A stretch of 64,000 bases of DNA from Cryptomeria japonica (lineage: Eukaryota > Streptophyta > Pinopsida > Cupressales > Cupressaceae), in the NCBI RefSeq assembly GCF_030272615.1, contig NC_081415.1, positions 369,709,667 to 369,773,666 of the forward strand, read 5' to 3'. Of this stretch, positions 1 to 9,336 are shown in pieces; positions within the stretch are counted from its first letter, which is position 1; each line of letters starts with the position of its first letter. The notes under the pieces are model-generated. The model made no database searches, had not been told where the DNA came from, and saw nothing but the letters and a program-made list of their open reading frames with translations. The translations under genes and the position numbers were made by a program.

Positions 1-99
1 ATATCCTGGTAGCAATTGAGTTGTCATCCTTATCTTCATACGCTCCCATGAAGTTATCTTTTTCTTACCTACTTGCACCCTTTCTTCTTGCATCATGTT

Positions 100-465
100 C
101 TACCAAACTAGGGTTGATCCCCTCAATCTTGACTTGACCACATTTACTCTTTTCTCCTCTGCTACCTCTTTATAATCTAACTGATTATTCAATGCTTCTA
201 TCCAATCTAATAACTCCTCTCCATTGAGATTTCCTCCATAGGTGGGTAATCCATCCAAGTTATCCTTGGAGATGGATTTGACTACATCCAAGAATATTTT
301 TTGGTCTTGAGGCATTGCTACTATTGTCCGGTCCTCCTCATCTTCCACTTCTTCATTTGTCTCATCTCTCCGTTCAATCTTAACCTTCCCCTTCTCCTTT
401 TTGACATCTCGGGTCCCTTTAGTTCCTTCTTGATCCTTCAATCCTTCTAACATCTCTGCTAGCAT
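100..465 (-). pseudogene. Gypsy gag, N-terminal part (E0)
   Basis: This is the capsid (retrotransposon gag) region of E0, which would package element RNA in virus-like particles. From the ATG at 465 there is a charged Lys/Glu/Asp-rich leader of about 60 residues. A typical plant Gypsy gag segment follows: residues 75-121 read LPTYGGNLNGEELLDWIEAL and continue to an RLRGSTLVW end. The DWI...Y...EEKR...LRG pattern is that of the Retrotrans_gag family. The frame stops just after the Trp that normally begins a WW or WF pair, so the copy is broken or frameshifted here. The rest of gag-pol would lie left of the window. The start is plausible because the ATG lies about 90 bp downstream of the primer binding site on the minus strand. 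Confidence 0.65.
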
Positions 466-553
466 TTGTCAGATGGCTTTTGGAGTCATTACCTTTGGAG
501 TCATTGGACTTGCTTCTGATTCCTCACAGTCTAGCATACATCAATGTTTCAAA

Positions 554-570
554 GGGTGGCTTTGATACCA
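554..570 (-). other. Primer binding site, tRNA-iMet type (E0)
   Basis: On the minus strand this reads TGGTATCAAAGCCACCC, close to the complement of the 3' end of plant initiator methionine tRNA. It lies 6 nt downstream of the LTR end at 577. It sets the strand of E0 and the boundary between LTR and internal region. Confidence 0.75.
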
Positions 571-576
571 CTCTTA

Positions 577-2159
577 TGTAGAGCTTCTTGGAGTCACTCT
601 AAACACCTAGTTATCTTCCTTCTCTCTTCAACACACTAGCTCCTCATGCCCATACAATGGTACTTGGTAAGGGTTCTACTAGTTAGAACTCCAAGGGCTA
701 ATCCACTTTGGCTTGACTCCAAGGTATAGTCACTGATCTTTAACAAGCAAACTTCCTATTGAGGATTCCACCTCAATCTCTAACACCACTCCCAAGGGCT
801 CCAACAACTTCTGCAAAGGATCTTACTTCTCCAACTTGTTCTATGTGAGTAAAATGAACTTACATAGTGTCTTTGATGTCTTTTAGGGGTTTTATTACCT
901 TCAATCCCATCGCCAAGCTTTCTCAACCTCACTATGTCTCTACCGGCTCCAAATAGGCCTAATGCAATTAGCCCTCCTATTGCGGCTTTTCAGGGCCTTG
1001 TTTCAAATATTCCCACACAAGGCCACCAATAGATTATAGATTTGAGTACCCTTTTTAGAGTTACAAACAATATTGCAAAATGGCATCTGGGTTCTCTGTA
1101 CACAAGGGGTTTCCAAAATTGTCCTATTTTCAAGGGTTTTACACCTACCCGAGTGACTTGCAAACAAGGCTTTGGGAAGCTTCTCCAGTCAAAACATTTG
1201 CCAAATAAATCATGGATTCTTTAAGGGAATTCATAGGGGTCTTCAACCATTTTTCAACTTTTCTTCTACCAATCCACATGTGCTCTATAATCGCACATCT
1301 TTTGTTGTCCTAGTCTCACCAACTCCTAGCTGTGAGCCTAGGGTATCATTGTAACTCCACCAAAAAAGTCTATAAAATCACAGACCCTACTATAAACATA
1401 TTTACAGACCCTAACCTAGTATTCCACATGATTTCAACTGGTGTCATCAATGGATGCTCAGGTAAGAGCCATTTTTGCTTAAACCCTAGTTTGCAAGTGT
1501 TTTACACCTAGTCCCAGAGAATGGATTAGATCTCTGCAACCAAACACAATCAAATTTTCTAATCTACCTTATTGGAAATTAGACTCAATAATATTTTATC
1601 CCCTACCAATAAAATTCCTCTCCGTACAATGCAACAAAACAAAGGAAAACAGTTAAAACGATGTCAAAAAAAGATTTCTTCTTGCAACAAAAAATTTCTT
1701 TTGCATTCCAAACTTCCCAACCCGTACAATGATGATGTCTTGGGCTTTAAACTACCTGGTTTAGTTGGTTAGAACCAACTTCTTCACCGCCAACATAAAA
1801 AATGCAACTTTCGCCATGTTGCAAAATGTTGCTTAGCAACTTTTACATTTTTGAACCTTAAGATGCAACTTTGCATTCAAGTGTACTTGGAGGCTCTAAA
1901 AGGCCCTCAATGCATTCTAGGATGCTTAAGACATTGCCTTGCATCCCATTACATGATGATTCTATTCTAGAGTAGTGCATCTATGAACAATATCAACATT
2001 ACAACTTTCTAGACTAATAACATCCTAAACACAACAAAACTTGGACAACTCAATCATGGCTCCATTGAGTCCCAAATGGTTGGTCCATTATTAGAAATTG
2101 AAAGATAACACAAAAACTTAGAACAATCCAAAATTTCTTGGAGTGATGTGTGCCCTGCA
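577..2159 (-). repeat. 5' LTR of E0
   Basis: The plus-strand interval starts TGTAGAG and ends CCCTGCA. These ends form an imperfect terminal inverted repeat (TGTAGAG against TGCAGGG) with the TG...CA ends usual for LTRs. The inner end abuts the primer binding site; the outer end is where the RNase H frame of E1 is cut. Length is 1583 bp. I found no coding sequence; short frames at 1042-1354 and 1572-1772 show no recognisable domain. The partner LTR is outside the window, so the outer boundary is inferred from the junction with E1. Confidence 0.6.
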
Positions 2160-2162
2160 CCA

Positions 2163-2597
2163 GTTTTGTTCTTTGGGAATGGCCTCAATAGAAAACGCAT
2201 TAAAATATTCAATTTCATCCTAGACTCTGTTTCAGTAATGCTTCAATCTCTCATTTTTTACATTGAACAATCCTCCGACCTATTTCACAATCAACTCCAC
2301 ATCTCCTTTGACTTGGAGAAGCTTTACTCCCAATTTCTTTTCTTCGGATAATTGCAACAGTAAAGCTTCATACTCAGCCGTATTGTTCGTGTTCTTGAGT
2401 TCTAGTTTGAAAGAAAAAGGAATGTGAATACCAGAGGGAAGAATAAGAACTACCCCTACACTAGAACCTGATGCCACACAACTCCCATCAAAATCCATCA
2501 ACCATAAGTTTTCTTTTGGCTCTGTTTTTGACACATTTTCTAAAGCTTCATTATCAGATAAAATCGTGTAATTTCTAAATTGGCACTCATGATACAA
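2163..2597 (-). pseudogene. Second RNase H domain next to protease (E1)
   Basis: The translation shows an RNase H fold of the RVT_3/archaeal type found as an extra domain in Tat-clade Gypsy elements: LWLMDFDGS (first catalytic Asp region), TNNTAEYEALL (second acidic residue), then VKGDVELIVK (third). It continues through an in-frame stop near 2279 into NVKNERLKHY and NAFSIEAIPKEQN. It is cut at 2160 before the final conserved Asp by the E0 insertion. It lies about 200 bp after the protease, in the same frame. In standard Tat elements the second RNase H follows the reverse transcriptase; here, as in element C, it directly follows the protease. The enzyme would degrade RNA in RNA-DNA hybrids during reverse transcription. 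Confidence 0.75.
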
Positions 2598-2801
2598 AAT
2601 TTGAGCCTTTGGGTCATCAGAGGGGGAAACGATGAACTTAGATTTAGGTTTAGGCTATAAAATGACTCATTGTTTTCCTATAGGAATAGTGGCTTGAGAC
2701 CAATCCATCTTTATCTCACCTCCTAAGTCTCTACAGAATGTACGACTTAGCAACGTGCCATAGTTGGCAGGGATATCAGCTATTAGAATAGTTATCTTGA
2801 T

Positions 2802-3134
2802 TCATTTATTAGGGTGAGCTGCAAGGACTACTGGAGCATCTTTGATCTGTCCTAATAGGGGTATTTTTTTGGAGTCCATTAAATAGCATCTGCCAAAGTT
2901 TTTTGTCAAGGATAACCCCAACGCTTTGGCTACTATAGATGGCATGATATTATCTGATGCACCCGAGTCTATAATACAGTTGTTTAATTTATGACCATTT
3001 ATGAACAATGATATATAAAAAGGCTCAGGTTTTGACTCAAGTACATACAAAGTACCATCTATGTGGAGGATAGTTATTTCAGGGGTCATTTCATGAGCAA
3101 CATGATAAGCTGACACATCACTTTGGGAAGACAA
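2802..3134 (-). pseudogene. Retropepsin-like aspartic protease (E1)
   Basis: This is the aspartic protease that would cleave the E1 polyprotein. Residues around 45-75 read ISLFINGHKLNNCIIDSGAS and go on to NIMPSIVAKALGL: a hydrophobic strand, the catalytic D-S-G-A motif and the I-M-P...LGL stretch typical of Gypsy retropepsins. A second hydrophobic segment (IPLLGQIKDAPVVLAAHP) follows. It is in frame with the gag frame upstream and the RNase H frame downstream. The catalytic triad is intact, unlike in element C, where Ser is replaced by Phe. In-frame stops on both sides make the copy non-functional. Confidence 0.8.
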
Positions 3135-3194
3135 TGTTACATTTACTAGTTGTTGTGTTCCATTGGCTTGTAATACATTACTTCCTTTTACAAA

Positions 3195-4556
3195 CTAAAC
3201 AAGTCTATCCAATTCTTTAGGATTTAATTTAAGATACCCAGCTAGTGTAATTTGGATTTGGGAAGATTTACAAAAGTCTACAATATCAAATGAACCTTCC
3301 ATTTCTATAGATTTTACCAATTGAGGTTCTTGAGGTTTATGATCATTATTATGAAATTTGAAAACAATTTCCTTACCTTTAGAATTTATAGCAGAGGATG
3401 AAGAAACGCCCAGAGGTTTTACATTATATTGATTCCTTGTGAGCGCAACACATGAAGGATCTTCTGAAGTAACCAAAATGTCACCTCCTCTTTCTGAATT
3501 TGACTCGTACTCTACGAAGTGGATTTCAGAGTTGCCAGGTTGCCTAGAAGATTCTTCTTCACTCAATTCATTTAAAATCTCTTGAGAACTAATTAGCTAT
3601 GCATAACGCACCATTTTAGGACAAGAATTGTCATCACTCTCATCTATAAGATGAAAAACACACATAATACTCTTTGGTGGTGGGGCTTCAATCGCCAATC
3701 TTTGTTGGGTAGGAGGTAATTGTCAAGATTTTTTTCCAATCCCCAAAGATTGATTTGTATTCTTCCTAGGTATGTCTTGATAAGGTGATGAATAAGATGT
3801 ATTGGCTTTAGGTAGTTGTCTTTTAAGAGTTATTACATCATTCATTAGTCTCTGGATTACAGGGTCTGAAGAAGTAGAGGGTTGAGTATTGGGTATCTGT
3901 ACTTCTCTCTTCCATTTTCCTGTAGTGATCAAATCATCCTCCAACTCAACAACAAGTGCTTTGACATTAGTTAGGGTTTCAATGCTTTGTCTCCAGATCA
4001 GGAAACCTCTCTCTAAAGGCATGGAATTTATAAAAAAATATTTCAGATTTTCGTCCAAGGGTTTCTAATTGACAGGAATTTTATGTACAATTTTATCAAA
4101 TTTTGCTACAAAATCCCTCATGGATTCTGAAATCTCTTTTTTTAACTGGACCAATTGAGCCAAAAGAGAGTGTTCGTCCTCTGCTACTTTGAACCTTGCC
4201 TCAAACCTTGTTTTTAGGCCCTACCAATTTTTTATTACACTGTTTGGCAGGTGATAGAACCAATCTACAGTTGCTCCAGTTAGTGTTTGTACAAATAGCC
4301 TCACTGCAACATCTTCATGTTGAACAACTATTATACCACAAGCAACATTGAACACATTTAAGTGTTCATCAACCATGGTCTTCCCATCACCACTAAATTT
4401 TGGCAAGTGATCTCTCACTCCTTTGGGTAGGGGATTCACATTTAAACCCAAGTTTCGAGGACCTACTATAGCTCCCCAAGGATTATTTTCTACCATTGGA
4501 AGGATAATATTGAGAGGAGTCAGGTTGGTTATACTGGGTAAAGCTATATTATGCAA
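3195..4556 (-). pseudogene. gag region (E1)
   Basis: Three consecutive stretches (4556-4221, 4058-3723 and 3566-3195) share one frame and are separated by nonsense codons. The first contains a Gypsy gag core: LPKFSGDGKTMVDEHLNVF, then VRLFVQTLTGATVDWFYHLP, matching the F.G....EHL.....L...A..W pattern of Retrotrans_gag. The second continues the helical part (FFINSMPLERGFLIWRQSIE) and becomes Ser/Pro/Gln-rich. The third is an acidic linker leading into the protease. A normal CCHC knuckle is not evident. The protein would form the particle shell. The same frame order is seen in element C at 48083-45705, so the two belong to one lineage. Confidence 0.7.
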
Positions 4557-4836
4557 GGTTAGAGCCTGACAAACTAAAGATACAAGAAGTGAAGGAGAAA
4601 AAGAAGGAGGTTTACTTCTTTCTCGTCTCTGAGGTGAAAAGGTGGGCTAAAAATTTAGGTTCTGCAATTCTTGAAAAACAAAGTCAACTATCCCTTCTTG
4701 CCTTTGAGACCTATTATATCTTCTCGACTCCAGTCTATCTATAATGCAAAACTTTGATGGCACCCACAAAGATTCTTAAAAATTGACAATCCAATTCTTG
4801 ATACCTTATAACCAGGCAGCTAGTCTTGTGATTTGA

Positions 4837-4855
4837 CTCCCCAAAAGAGTCACCA
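4837..4855 (-). other. Primer binding site (E1)
   Basis: On the minus strand this reads TGGTGACTCTTTTGGGGAG. It closely resembles the site of element C (TGGCGACTCTAGTAGGGA) and the TGGCGACTC... sites of plant Tat elements, which I associate with an arginine tRNA. It lies just inside the presumed LTR end near 4860. Between it and gag (4557-4836) I see only an untranslated leader or a decayed gag start. Confidence 0.6.
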
Positions 4856-5122
4856 AAAATCTATTGGTTAACAGATTTGTCCTTTCTTTAATTTATATAT
4901 GTATATTACAATATTGACTCGTGTACACCCTTTGTGAAAGGAAAACAAATGAACCAATAGTTGGGTGAATCAAAATAAGGTTCATCCTCTGCATTAGAGG
5001 TCAACTCCTCATGAAATTTACAATGAATTTTTATGCAATTAATTAAGAAATGAATACACCTTTCACCAGAAAGTGCAAAAGGCATACGCATTCATTCATC
5101 AACACAAAGGAAACTTAGATAA

Positions 5123-5638
5123 TGGGAGGATCCCTGGCTTTTTGATAAGTTTTTGATTGATATCCCTGAATGGGCCCCTTTTAGTTTCCCTTGTATTACA
5201 GTCTTTGGCTCCTTGGTTGAGGGGTATTGGATAGGTGATAAATGGCAGAACATTGAAAGTATTCACCCTGACCTTATCAATCTTAAGATCCATCTATCTT
5301 CTGCCTGGTTTAACAATGAGGAAGATTCCCTTATTTGGAAATATGAACCTAAAGGCAGCATCATTGTCTCTTCAACATATGGTGTTCTTTCCCTCACCCC
5401 CTCAGAGAATCCCTTTTGGTCTAAAGCATGGATAAAGGGTCTTATCCCTAAAATCAATTTTTTCTATTGGACAATCCTTCAAAATAAAATCTTGACCTTA
5501 GATAATCTTAAGGTTAGAGGCTTTTCCTTCCCTAATAGATGTGCTTTATGTCTTGAGGAGCAAGATTCAATGGACCATTTGGCCATCCATTGTTCCTTCA
5601 CTGTTTCAATTTGTGAAAGATTTCTTAAGAATTTTTGA
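5123..5638 (+). pseudogene. LINE reverse transcriptase C-terminal zinc-binding region
   Basis: The frame opens with WEDPWLFDKF, matching the W.DPWL motif after the thumb in plant LINE polymerases. It then shows the zf-RVT domain: SAWFNNEEDSLIWKYEPKG, then FWSKAWIKGLIPKINFFYW, then LKVRGFSFPNRCALCLEEQD and DHLAIHC. The C..C......H...C pattern provides the zinc ligands. This part would help the LINE polymerase bind nucleic acid. The catalytic part upstream is absent because of the 5' truncation. After residue LKNF the frame is interrupted, and the RNase H continues in another frame from about 5745, so one frameshift separates the domains. Confidence 0.75.
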
Positions 5639-5744
5639 ATTGAATGGGTGTTTCCTAACACTCAGTGAATTGTTCCATTCTTGGAGTTATCATTGGTCTA
5701 ACCCCTTTTTGAGATCTTTGTGGTAGCTATCTCTCCCTCACATT

Positions 5745-6482
5745 CTATGGGGGATCTGGAAAGAAAGGAACAACCGTATCTTCAGGGACACTTCTCTCAC
5801 TGAGGCTGTTGTTTTCTAGAAAATACAAAGGGCTATTGTGGAGAACATTGGGATCATTGGGGATCCTTGCAATTCTACCAACCCCTTGGAAACTCACATT
5901 TTCAGTTCCTAGAATCTGAAGAGTGCTGGTAATACTGATCCCAAACTAAACAAGAGACTAGAAGCCAAATGGCACACTCCCCCTCATGGTTGGTTCAAAA
6001 TCAACTTTTATGGAGCTGCTAAAGGCAATCCTGGCCCTGTGGGATGTGGTGCAATTCTCAGAGATGAAAATGGTGGTTGTAAGGAAATGATTGTTGTTCC
6101 TATAGGTTGCAAAACTAACCACAAGGCAGAAGCTATGGCTTCTCTCCAAGGTATTCTCCTAGCCAAAAGATGGAACTGTCCCTATCTATGGATTGAAGGG
6201 GATTCTAATAACATCATCAAATGCCTAAAGGGAACCTCTAAGCCTTCATGGACTATCAATAACATAATAAAGGCTGCTAGAGATCTCATCAACACTTTTG
6301 AGAAATGCTTCATATATCACATTTATCATGAAGCTAATGGTCTAGCTGACTGGGCAGCCAACGTGGCAGTTAATCACAAAAATATGGTTACCTGGAAGGG
6401 GGAAGAAGGTCTCCTCAATGACGTCAGATCAATCATATTTATGGATCGATACAATAGTACCCCAAAGATCATAAATGGATAA
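5745..6482 (+). pseudogene. LINE RNase H domain
   Basis: The segment starts with LWGIWKERNNRIFRD, the usual linker before RNase H in plant LINEs. The RVT_3 domain follows: GWFKINFYGAAKGNPGPVGC, AILRDENGG, AEAMASLQGILLA, LWIEGDSNNIIKCL, HIYHEANGLADWAANVAVN. Acidic residues two to four of the active site are present (AEAM, GDS, LAD). The first, normally Asp in NFDGA, is Tyr here, so catalysis should be lost. Single in-frame stops occur near 5817 and 5910. The domain would remove RNA from RNA-DNA hybrids during LINE copying. The frame ends at 6482, where the third frame begins in a different phase, overlapping by a few bases. Confidence 0.75.
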
Positions 6483-8387
6483 AATAATGATGAAATGGAT
6501 TAATAGGAGTGCTATGAGTAATTATAATAATGTTAGTACCATTTATTACAAGACACAAGCCACCATTTCCCATGCTTTTTGGGTATATATGGTAGTTTCA
6601 AGAAATTTCTTGCCTAAAGCTCTCTGCAACTCTTGCCCTTATGTTCTAAAAAGTGAAAAAATGGGAGGAAATAGATGTCGCTATGAACCCAACAACTGTA
6701 AGGAGTGGAAGCAAAAGGAGGTTGTTTGGAACATTTTGTAGAAGGGTGGGTTTTCAAAGTTTATGGAGAGGCTCCATGGGAGGGACGCCACAATTACTAA
6801 TTTTTTCTGCAAAAAATGGAGAAAGGGCACTCTGAAGATGGGAGATCAAACAATCTCCATTGATGAAGACCTCATTGCTCAGGTCACAAGTCTCTGCAGG
6901 GAAGGAAGCAATTACTACAGAGACAAAAAATTGAGCAAGGAGGCTATTGAGCGATATCCCAAAATTGCAAAGGAGAAAAAGTGCCTGGTAAAGTTAAGTA
7001 AAACTTACTATCCACCTAGGGAATTTGTTAAGCCATGGAGGGAGGTCTTATTTGCTATTATACGCTATGTTACCTTGGATGGTAGATTCACAAAAGTGTA
7101 TGGCTATCATTTTATTTTGCTTAACCATTTTAGGTATGATGAAAAAGTTAATATCCCATATTTCCTGTTGTGTTCTATAAATGCTACCATTAAGGCCCAT
7201 AAAGATAACCCTAAGGGTGATACAACCATGCATCAAGGTCTTATGGTGTTAATTTATGACCACATAAAAGCCAACCAAATTGCCCACCCTCAATCTTCTA
7301 TCTCTAAGTTTGAGGAGGAAGGGTTGGATTCTATTTTTTCTATGGGTGAGGAGTCTGAAAGTGATTCGATGAGTGAGTTAGAGGAGAGTTTGGATGAATA
7401 TAAAGCTAAAACTGGTAAGAAAAGAAAAAAAGTGAGTATCAGGCCCTCCTCCTCGAAGGGCAAGAAAAAATCTAAAGAAAAAGTTTTCCAGATTTGTTCC
7501 TCCTCAAAGGAAGAGGTCTCTGAGGATTCTGAGAAGGATGAACCCCAATCTCCTCGGAAAAAGAAAACCAAAATTTCTATTCAAACAAGGAACAAATAGA
7601 AGAGGCAGGAAGATAGTGTTATGGAGCTGGAGGAACAAGTGCAAAGAAAGGATCCTGAAGTCGAGCAGAATTTGGAGGAGGAGACCATAAGGGAAGGTTT
7701 TGATCAGACGATTGATGGAAAAGTGGATAAAATCACTGGTGGCGACCCCCCCAAAAAGGAACTGGATAATTCTGGTGAGAAAACTCCCCCCTCAAATCCT
7801 CCCCCTAAGGGTTTGAAAGGTTTTGTGGACACTATCGATTGGTTAATTAACAGTTACAAGAAAGTTGTGGAGGATAATAAGAAGCTTAACCACAAGGTCC
7901 AAATTCTGGAAACAATCAGTATTGGTGGAGGCAAATCTATGGCAGAATATGTTGAGGATTTGACTAAAACCGTTTCCAGAGCCGAAGAGATCAGAGATTC
8001 CTTCAACCCTAGGTTTGATAAAATTGAGAAGGACCTGACAAAGAGAAAAAATAATGATAATGTTATGAACCAGAGAATGGCGGAAACTGATAACAAATTC
8101 AACAAAATTGAAAAATGCCTCAAAAGTATTGTTGAACAAAGCTTTAACATTTTGAAGGCCTCAGCTGACAATACCAAAATCCTCATCAGCAAACTAGAGG
8201 ACGAGAAGGATTCCCTGGAGCTAGAACCAGACATTGAAGGTATCGGAGAAGTACAAGGACCTAAAAAAGGACTAGAGGCAAAAAGAAGGACAAGAAACCA
8301 AACAAAGATATGGAAGAACTCAAAGTTGTTGTGGCAAACTATGACCAGTTGGTCAATAAGGCAGCAGATCTTCTTAAGTCTTTATAG
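6475..8387 (+). pseudogene. LINE third reading frame, unknown TE accessory protein
   Basis: This frame of about 640 residues lies between the RNase H and the 3' end of the LINE and has no standard LINE function. The N-terminal part (6475-7280) is globular. After one stop it reads KGGFSKFMERLHGRD, then FFCKKWRKGTLKMGDQTISI, a YYRDKK segment and INATIKAHKDNP...MHQGLMVLIYDHIK. A Ser/Glu/Lys-rich linker follows (7290-7600), then a predicted coiled coil (7800-8230). Stops at about 6740 and 7597 are in phase. Near 8270 a frameshift moves the natural end to a stop at 8385-8387. The N-terminal pattern (W..G.....G....I.ED.IA.VT.L...G) recalls plant mobile domain-like proteins and matches frames in the LTRs of E1 and C and in element A. 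I cannot assign a function. Confidence 0.55.
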
Positions 8388-8576
8388 TTTTTTTGTGTTT
8401 TCTCTAGTTGTTCCGCTTTGTTGTTCCTTTCTTTTGTTGTCCGTTTGGTTAACTGGCATTTTTTCTAGTCATTTTGTAAGTTGTTTCTAGCAGGTCTGGA
8501 TGCTTTTTGATGAACTATTTTATGCTCCTATGTTAAAGGTTTCGGGTCCTTAAAACTTGTTTTTCATATTAATCAG
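8388..8576 (+). other. LINE 3' untranslated region
   Basis: A T-rich stretch (TTTTGTTGTCC-like) is followed by GGTTTCGGGTCCTTAAAACT and TTAATCAG. It has the look of a plant L1 3' end, without a long poly(A). No coding content is seen. Confidence 0.5.
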
Positions 8577-9005
8577 AACATAAAAGAATGCTACAAAGAT
8601 CTATTTTCAAGTGTAGAGCTCACAGACTTCTACTTCCGCATATGTTCATTCAGTAAACTCAAAATAAAGTAAACTCAATGCAGTTTAAATATTGATCGAT
8701 TCTCACTCATGCCTCATAGGACAAGGGGGATCAATTCCATTCAAATAACAATGAAGATTACTTGTAAATGATTAAAATCAATGAATTCACAAACACAAAA
8801 AGAATTGGTAGTGAAATGATATATTTCACACATCAGCATATATCTCAACAGAGATCACTACTCCTTCAAACACAAATTTTACAGATTGCATCAAAATAGC
8901 ATTTCATTCAAATACCAGAAATACCAGTTCTAAGAAATTCAAGTAAAATCAAATCTGTTCCTCCAAATCAAAGTTTTTTGGCCTCTACAAAGCTTCACTT
9001 TTTAA

Positions 9006-9014
9006 CATATATAG
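9006..9014 (-). promoter_or_regulatory. TATA-like element in LTR of E1
   Basis: On the minus strand this reads CTATATATG followed by TTA. Element C has CTATATATATGTTA at the equivalent distance from its inner LTR end. Position and shared sequence suggest the LTR core promoter. The long frame at 9337-12343 lies upstream of it, that is, in U3. The rest of 8577-9336 has no visible coding content. Confidence 0.5.
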
Positions 9015-9336
9015 CCTCCAGGCCAATAGTTTGTTATGAAATAACCTTAAATCTTTTAACTCTAACCCGAGTCAAAGAAATTGTCTGCTTTAAACTTTAT
9101 AAAACTAAATAAATAAAAACTATAGATAGGATGACAGCTCATCCGTTAGCCGATCAAGACTCTATTCTGGAAGAGGCAACTGTCGATTTGTCCTACTTTT
9201 TCGTAGCACCAAGCATATTACGCCACTCCAAATGCGTTGCTGAAAAGTTCAAGATAACTTGAAAGTATGGAAGTCCGATATGTTGGATGTGTTGCTTTCA
9301 AACCTCCTTATCCATATTTACCTGCAACAGTTTATC

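Larger units (their letters stand above)
1..2159 (-). mobile_element. E0: Ty3/Gypsy LTR retrotransposon, 5' part
   Basis: The element reads on the minus strand and runs off the left edge. In element order the window holds its 5' LTR (2159 down to 577), a primer binding site for initiator methionine tRNA (570-554), a leader and the start of gag (465 down to 100 and beyond). It interrupts the RNase H region of E1: E1's coding sequence stops abruptly at 2160, just after the conserved Asn that precedes the last catalytic Asp. The 5 bp at the right junction (2160-2164, CCAGT) should recur at the left end outside the window. Assignment to Gypsy rests on the gag sequence only. Confidence 0.7.
5113..8576 (+). 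mobile_element. LINE (plant L1 type), 5'-truncated, with an extra reading frame
   Basis: The plus-strand order is the reverse-transcriptase zinc-binding tail, RNase H, an unusual third frame and a 3' tail whose last part (TTCGGGTCCTTAAAACTTG) resembles plant LINE 3' ends. No reverse transcriptase core or endonuclease is present, as expected after 5' truncation. The flanks AACACAAAGGAA (5101-5112) and AACATAAAAGAA (8577-8588) are a possible 12-bp target duplication with two mismatches. It interrupts the LTR of E1. The end positions depend on this duplication. Confidence 0.65.

Noticed and set aside
1042-1772. Short plus-strand frames in the LTR of E0
   Set aside because: Length is within chance for AT-rich DNA and no motif is visible.
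7290-8234. Minus-strand frames opposite the LINE third frame
   Set aside because: Antisense shadows of a Glu/Lys/Ser-rich coding region; no domain of their own.
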